A stretch of 7,791 bases of DNA from an uncultured Bacilli bacterium (GTDB taxonomy: Bacteria > Bacillota_I > Bacilli_A > RF39 > UBA660), in NCBI GenBank assembly GCA_948999435.1, contig CARJCM010000059.1, forward strand, positions 1-7,791, read 5' to 3'. The notes beneath the pieces were generated by a model that had not been told where the DNA came from, made no database searches, and saw only the letters and a list, made by a program, of their open reading frames with translations. The stretch's first letter is position 1, and the number at the start of each line of letters is the position of its first letter. The translations under genes were made by a program, and so were the position numbers. Of the stretch, positions 5,580 through 7,791 are shown one piece after another.

Positions 5580-6865
5580 TAGATATTAAATTAATTAGAG
5601 AAAATAAAGAATTAGTAAAGGAAAATATTAAAAAGAAATTTCAAGATGAGAAACTTTCTTTAGTAGATGAAGTTTATGAGCTTGATATTAAATTTAGAGA
5701 AGCAAAAGCAGAAGCGGATAATATTAGAGCTGATAAAAATAAAAAAAGTAGTGAAATAGGTTCATTAATGCGTGATAAAAAATTGGAAGAAGCAAATACT
5801 ATTAAAGCTGAAATAGCTAATATGGATGCTAAGATTATTGAACTTGAAAAATTAGAAGAAACTTTAAGTGAAGAAATAAAGAAGAAAATGATGGCTATTC
5901 CACAAATTATTGATGAAAGTGTGCCTATTGGTAAAGATGATAATGAAAATGTAGAAATAGAAAAATTTGGGGAGCCTATTGTGCCAAATCATGAAATTCC
6001 ATATCACGCAGAAATATGTGAGAAATTAAATGGCTTGGATAAAGAAAGCGCTGGTAGAACTAGTGGCAATGGCTTTTATTATTTAATGGGAGATATTGCT
6101 AGACTTCATAGTGCAATGCTTAGTTATGCAAGAGATTTTATGATAAATAAAGGCTTTATTTATTGTGTACCACCTTTTATGATTAGAAGTGATGTTGTAA
6201 CAGGTGTTATGTCTTTTGCAGAAATGGATGCGATGATGTATAAAATTGAAGGAGAAGATTTATTCTTAATTGGAACAAGTGAACATTCTATGATAGGAAA
6301 ATTTAAAGATCAAATTATTAAAGAAACAGAACTTCCTATAACTTTAACTTCTTATTCTCCTTGTTTTAGAAAAGAAGTTGGAGCACATGGACTTGAAGAA
6401 CGTGGACTATATAGAGTTCATCAATTTGAAAAACAAGAAATGGTTGTATTATGTAAGTCAGAAGAAGGAATGAATTGGTATAATAAAATGTGGCAATTTA
6501 CAGTAGATTTCTTTAGAAGCTTAGATATACCTGTTCGTACTTTAGAATGCTGTAGTGGTGATCTTGCAGATTTAAAAGTTAAATCTTGCGATGTGGAAGC
6601 TTGGAGTCCGCGTCAACAAAAATATTTTGAAGTTGGATCTTGCTCAATACTTGGTGAAGCACAAGCTAGACGTTTAGGTATTAGAGCTAAAGGTGAAAAA
6701 GGAAACTACTATGTAACAACTTTAAATAATACAGTTTTAGCAACACCTCGTGGATTAATTGCTTTCTTAGAAAATAATTATCAAGAGGATGGTAGTGTTT
6801 TAATACCAGAAGCTTTAAGACCTTATATGGGTGGAGAGACAAAAATTTTACCAAAGAAAAACTAA
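5576..6865 (+). CDS. serS: SerRS, seryl-tRNA synthetase (atypical sequence clade)
   Basis: This 429-residue class II synthetase attaches serine to tRNA-Ser in two steps through seryl-adenylate, and in most bacteria also charges tRNA-Sec. The N-terminal tRNA-binding arm is a long antiparallel coiled coil (about residues 30-110), preceded by the usual IDIKLIREN start. The catalytic core has the serine-binding TSE at 234-236 (TAE in the common form). Motif 2 is CFRKEVGAHG with Arg265, then GLYRVHQFEKQEM. Motif 3 is made of GSCSILGEAQARR (Arg365-Arg366) and TLNNT with ATPRG (Arg392). The length is normal. Several signatures differ from the textbook bacterial enzyme: GVMSFAEMDAM stands where GTGQLPKF is usual, and TLNNTVLATPR where HTLNGSGLAVGR is usual. 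They fit a separate SerRS clade that I believe also occurs in other Firmicutes. GGGAAGG about 8 bases upstream is the ribosome site. Its start overlaps the HD gene stop, and it is controlled by the serine T-box. Confidence 0.97.
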   Translation: MIDIKLIRENKELVKENIKKKFQDEKLSLVDEVYELDIKFREAKAEADNIRADKNKKSSEIGSLMRDKKLEEANTIKAEIANMDAKIIELEKLEETLSEEIKKKMMAIPQIIDESVPIGKDDNENVEIEKFGEPIVPNHEIPYHAEICEKLNGLDKESAGRTSGNGFYYLMGDIARLHSAMLSYARDFMINKGFIYCVPPFMIRSDVVTGVMSFAEMDAMMYKIEGEDLFLIGTSEHSMIGKFKDQIIKETELPITLTSYSPCFRKEVGAHGLEERGLYRVHQFEKQEMVVLCKSEEGMNWYNKMWQFTVDFFRSLDIPVRTLECCSGDLADLKVKSCDVEAWSPRQQKYFEVGSCSILGEAQARRLGIRAKGEKGNYYVTTLNNTVLATPRGLIAFLENNYQEDGSVLIPEALRPYMGGETKILPKKN

Positions 6866-6884
6866 AAGTTTTCTTTTTTTCTTT
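6853..6884 (+). terminator. Weak A/T-rich terminator after serS, overlapping its stop codon
   Basis: AAAGAAAAACT (6853-6863) can pair with AGTTTTCTTT (6867-6876), with one bulged A and an AAA loop, followed by a run of T with one C. The stem has only two G-C pairs, so it may be leaky. The TAA stop of serS (6863-6865) lies at the top of the hairpin. Confidence 0.5.
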
Positions 6885-6891
6885 ATTAAGG

Positions 6892-6897
6892 TATAAT
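6892..6897 (+). promoter_or_regulatory. Possible -10 box upstream of the metallopeptidase gene
   Basis: TATAAT is a perfect -10 hexamer. No good -35 box stands 16-18 bases upstream, only T-rich sequence from the terminator (about 6869-6874). A start near 6904 would fall inside the ribosome site at 6901-6908, so the gene may instead rely on read-through from serS. Confidence 0.4.
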
Positions 6898-6900
6898 TAA

Positions 6901-6908
6901 AGAGGTGA
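6901..6908 (+). promoter_or_regulatory. Ribosome binding site fixing the metallopeptidase start at ATG 6914
   Basis: AGAGGTGA ends 5 bases before ATG 6914. The in-frame GTG at 6905 is inside this site and is therefore rejected as the start. Confidence 0.8.
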
Positions 6909-6913
6909 ATAAA

Positions 6914-7543
6914 ATGGAAGTAATATTAAATGGACAACAAATTAATGTAATAGTAAGTCATAAAAAAATAAAAAATATTTATTTTCGTTTTGATGATTCA
7001 GGAAATTTATGCGTAAGTGCTAGCAAATGGATAACTAATAAAGAAATATCAAAATTAATAGAAAAAAACAAGAAGTCTTTAGAAAAAATGATGAATAAAG
7101 TAGAAAAGAAAAAAGAGAGAGCTAATGAATTTAGATATTTAGGCAATTCATATGAGTTGATATATGATGATAATCAGAAAGAAGTAGAATTTCAAGAAGG
7201 CAAACTTATAGCTAAAAATGAAGAAATGATAAATAAATTTTTAAAATTAAAAGTAAAAGAAATATTTACTCATGAAGTAAATAAAATGAAAGATATTATT
7301 GCTACGCCTGAATTTACTTTAAAGTTTAGAAAAATGAAAACTAGATGGGGTGTGTGTAATTATAAATTATGCACTATAACTTTAAATACTGAATTAATAA
7401 GATATTCAAGAGATGAAATTAGATATGTTATCGTACATGAAATGTGTCATTTTTATCATCATGATCATAGCAAAAATTTTTGGAATATGGTAGAATATTA
7501 TTATCCTAATTATAAGAATGCAAGAAAGGAACTTAGAGACTAA
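6914..7543 (+). CDS. YgjP-like zinc metallopeptidase (DUF45 / COG1451 family)
   Basis: This 209-residue protein belongs to the YgjP-like metallopeptidase family, related to SprT/WLM-type gluzincins. The catalytic signature is His175-Glu176-x-x-His179, where the two His should bind zinc and Glu activates water. It is followed by HHDHSKNFW with His185 as the likely third ligand (family form NHSxxFW). Upstream is KMKTRWGVCN, the conserved K-x-R-W-G stretch typical of the family. The N-terminal 60 residues have the strand-rich pattern of family members, then a Lys/Glu-rich helix at about 60-75. There is no signal peptide or membrane segment, so it should be cytoplasmic. Its substrate is unknown; family members are often called hydrolases without a proven role. 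Its TAA stop shares one base with the ATG of the next gene, so the two are coupled. Family confidence is high; a biological role cannot be given. Confidence 0.92.
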   Translation: MEVILNGQQINVIVSHKKIKNIYFRFDDSGNLCVSASKWITNKEISKLIEKNKKSLEKMMNKVEKKKERANEFRYLGNSYELIYDDNQKEVEFQEGKLIAKNEEMINKFLKLKVKEIFTHEVNKMKDIIATPEFTLKFRKMKTRWGVCNYKLCTITLNTELIRYSRDEIRYVIVHEMCHFYHHDHSKNFWNMVEYYYPNYKNARKELRD

Positions 7544-7791
7544 TGAAAATTGAATCTTTACAAAATCCTAAAGTTAAAGAATGGATAAAATTAAAAGAGA
7601 AAAAGCATCGCGATATAAATAATTTATTTTTAATAGAAGGAGACCATCTTCTTAATGAAGCGATGATTAAAGGGGTAGTGAGAGAAATTATTTCAACAGA
7701 TACATTATTTGATTTTGATGGAATTCCTTTTTATGAAGTAAATGATAGTATTATGAAAAAACTGTCTAATCAAGTTAGTGGAACTAATGTT
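7543..7791 (+). CDS. SpoU/TrmH-family RNA 2'-O-methyltransferase (N-terminal part, 3' truncated by window)
   Basis: The frame opens at ATG 7543, inside the TAATG stop-start overlap with the metallopeptidase gene, and stays open for 83 codons to the right edge. It is not a complete gene here. The N-terminus matches the substrate-binding domain of SpoU-type enzymes: IESLQNPKVKEWIKL, a basic KEKKHR stretch, FLIEGDHLLNEA, and later VNDSIMKKLSNQVSG. Proteins with this layout methylate ribose 2'-hydroxyls in rRNA or tRNA with S-adenosylmethionine through a knotted C-terminal domain, which lies beyond the window. The nearest purine-rich site (AAAGGA, 7525-7530) is 12 bases upstream, rather far, so translation probably depends on ribosomes finishing the upstream gene. 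The exact RNA target cannot be told from this part. Confidence 0.88.
   Translation, partial: MKIESLQNPKVKEWIKLKEKKHRDINNLFLIEGDHLLNEAMIKGVVREIISTDTLFDFDGIPFYEVNDSIMKKLSNQVSGTNV

Overview
The window is very AT-rich DNA, with every gene on the + strand. It fits a low-GC Firmicutes/Bacilli-type bacterium, possibly one of the gut lineages close to the Mollicutes. The evidence is the SufS-SufU iron-sulfur pair, strong GGAGG-type ribosome sites, a T-box riboswitch and very A/T-biased codons. Tryptophan is always TGG, no gene contains an internal TGA, and one gene ends in TGA. The standard bacterial code is therefore used, and a Mycoplasma-type code is unlikely. The lineage is an inference from these traits, not a match.

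Layout. (1) 1-1968: the end of an iron-sulfur assembly operon, with the 3' part of sufD, then sufS and sufU, packed with overlaps or no gap. It closes with a hairpin terminator built over the sufU stop codon. (2) 2002-4851: two genes I do not recognise, each behind its own sigma-A-like promoter. One encodes a 700-residue, mostly helical protein whose C-terminus resembles the RelE/HigB fold. The other encodes a 211-residue protein with a four-cysteine tail. (3) 4836-6884: a serine-responsive unit consisting of an extended -10 promoter, a T-box leader with a TCT (Ser) specifier, a small HD-domain protein and seryl-tRNA synthetase (serS), ending in a weak terminator. (4) 6892-7791: a YgjP-type zinc metallopeptidase, translationally coupled to the first 83 codons of a SpoU/TrmH-family RNA 2'-O-methyltransferase that runs off the window.

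How the genes work together. SufS takes sulfur from cysteine and hands it to SufU; SufD belongs to the scaffold that receives it. The T-box senses uncharged tRNA-Ser, so the HD protein and SerRS should be made together when serine or its charging runs short. The HD domain resembles alarmone (ppGpp) hydrolases but differs at positions expected to matter. The most interesting points are this HD protein inside a serine T-box operon and the uncharacterised 700-aa/211-aa pair. I found no mobile element, CRISPR array, tRNA or rRNA, and no gene-free stretch longer than about 235 bases.
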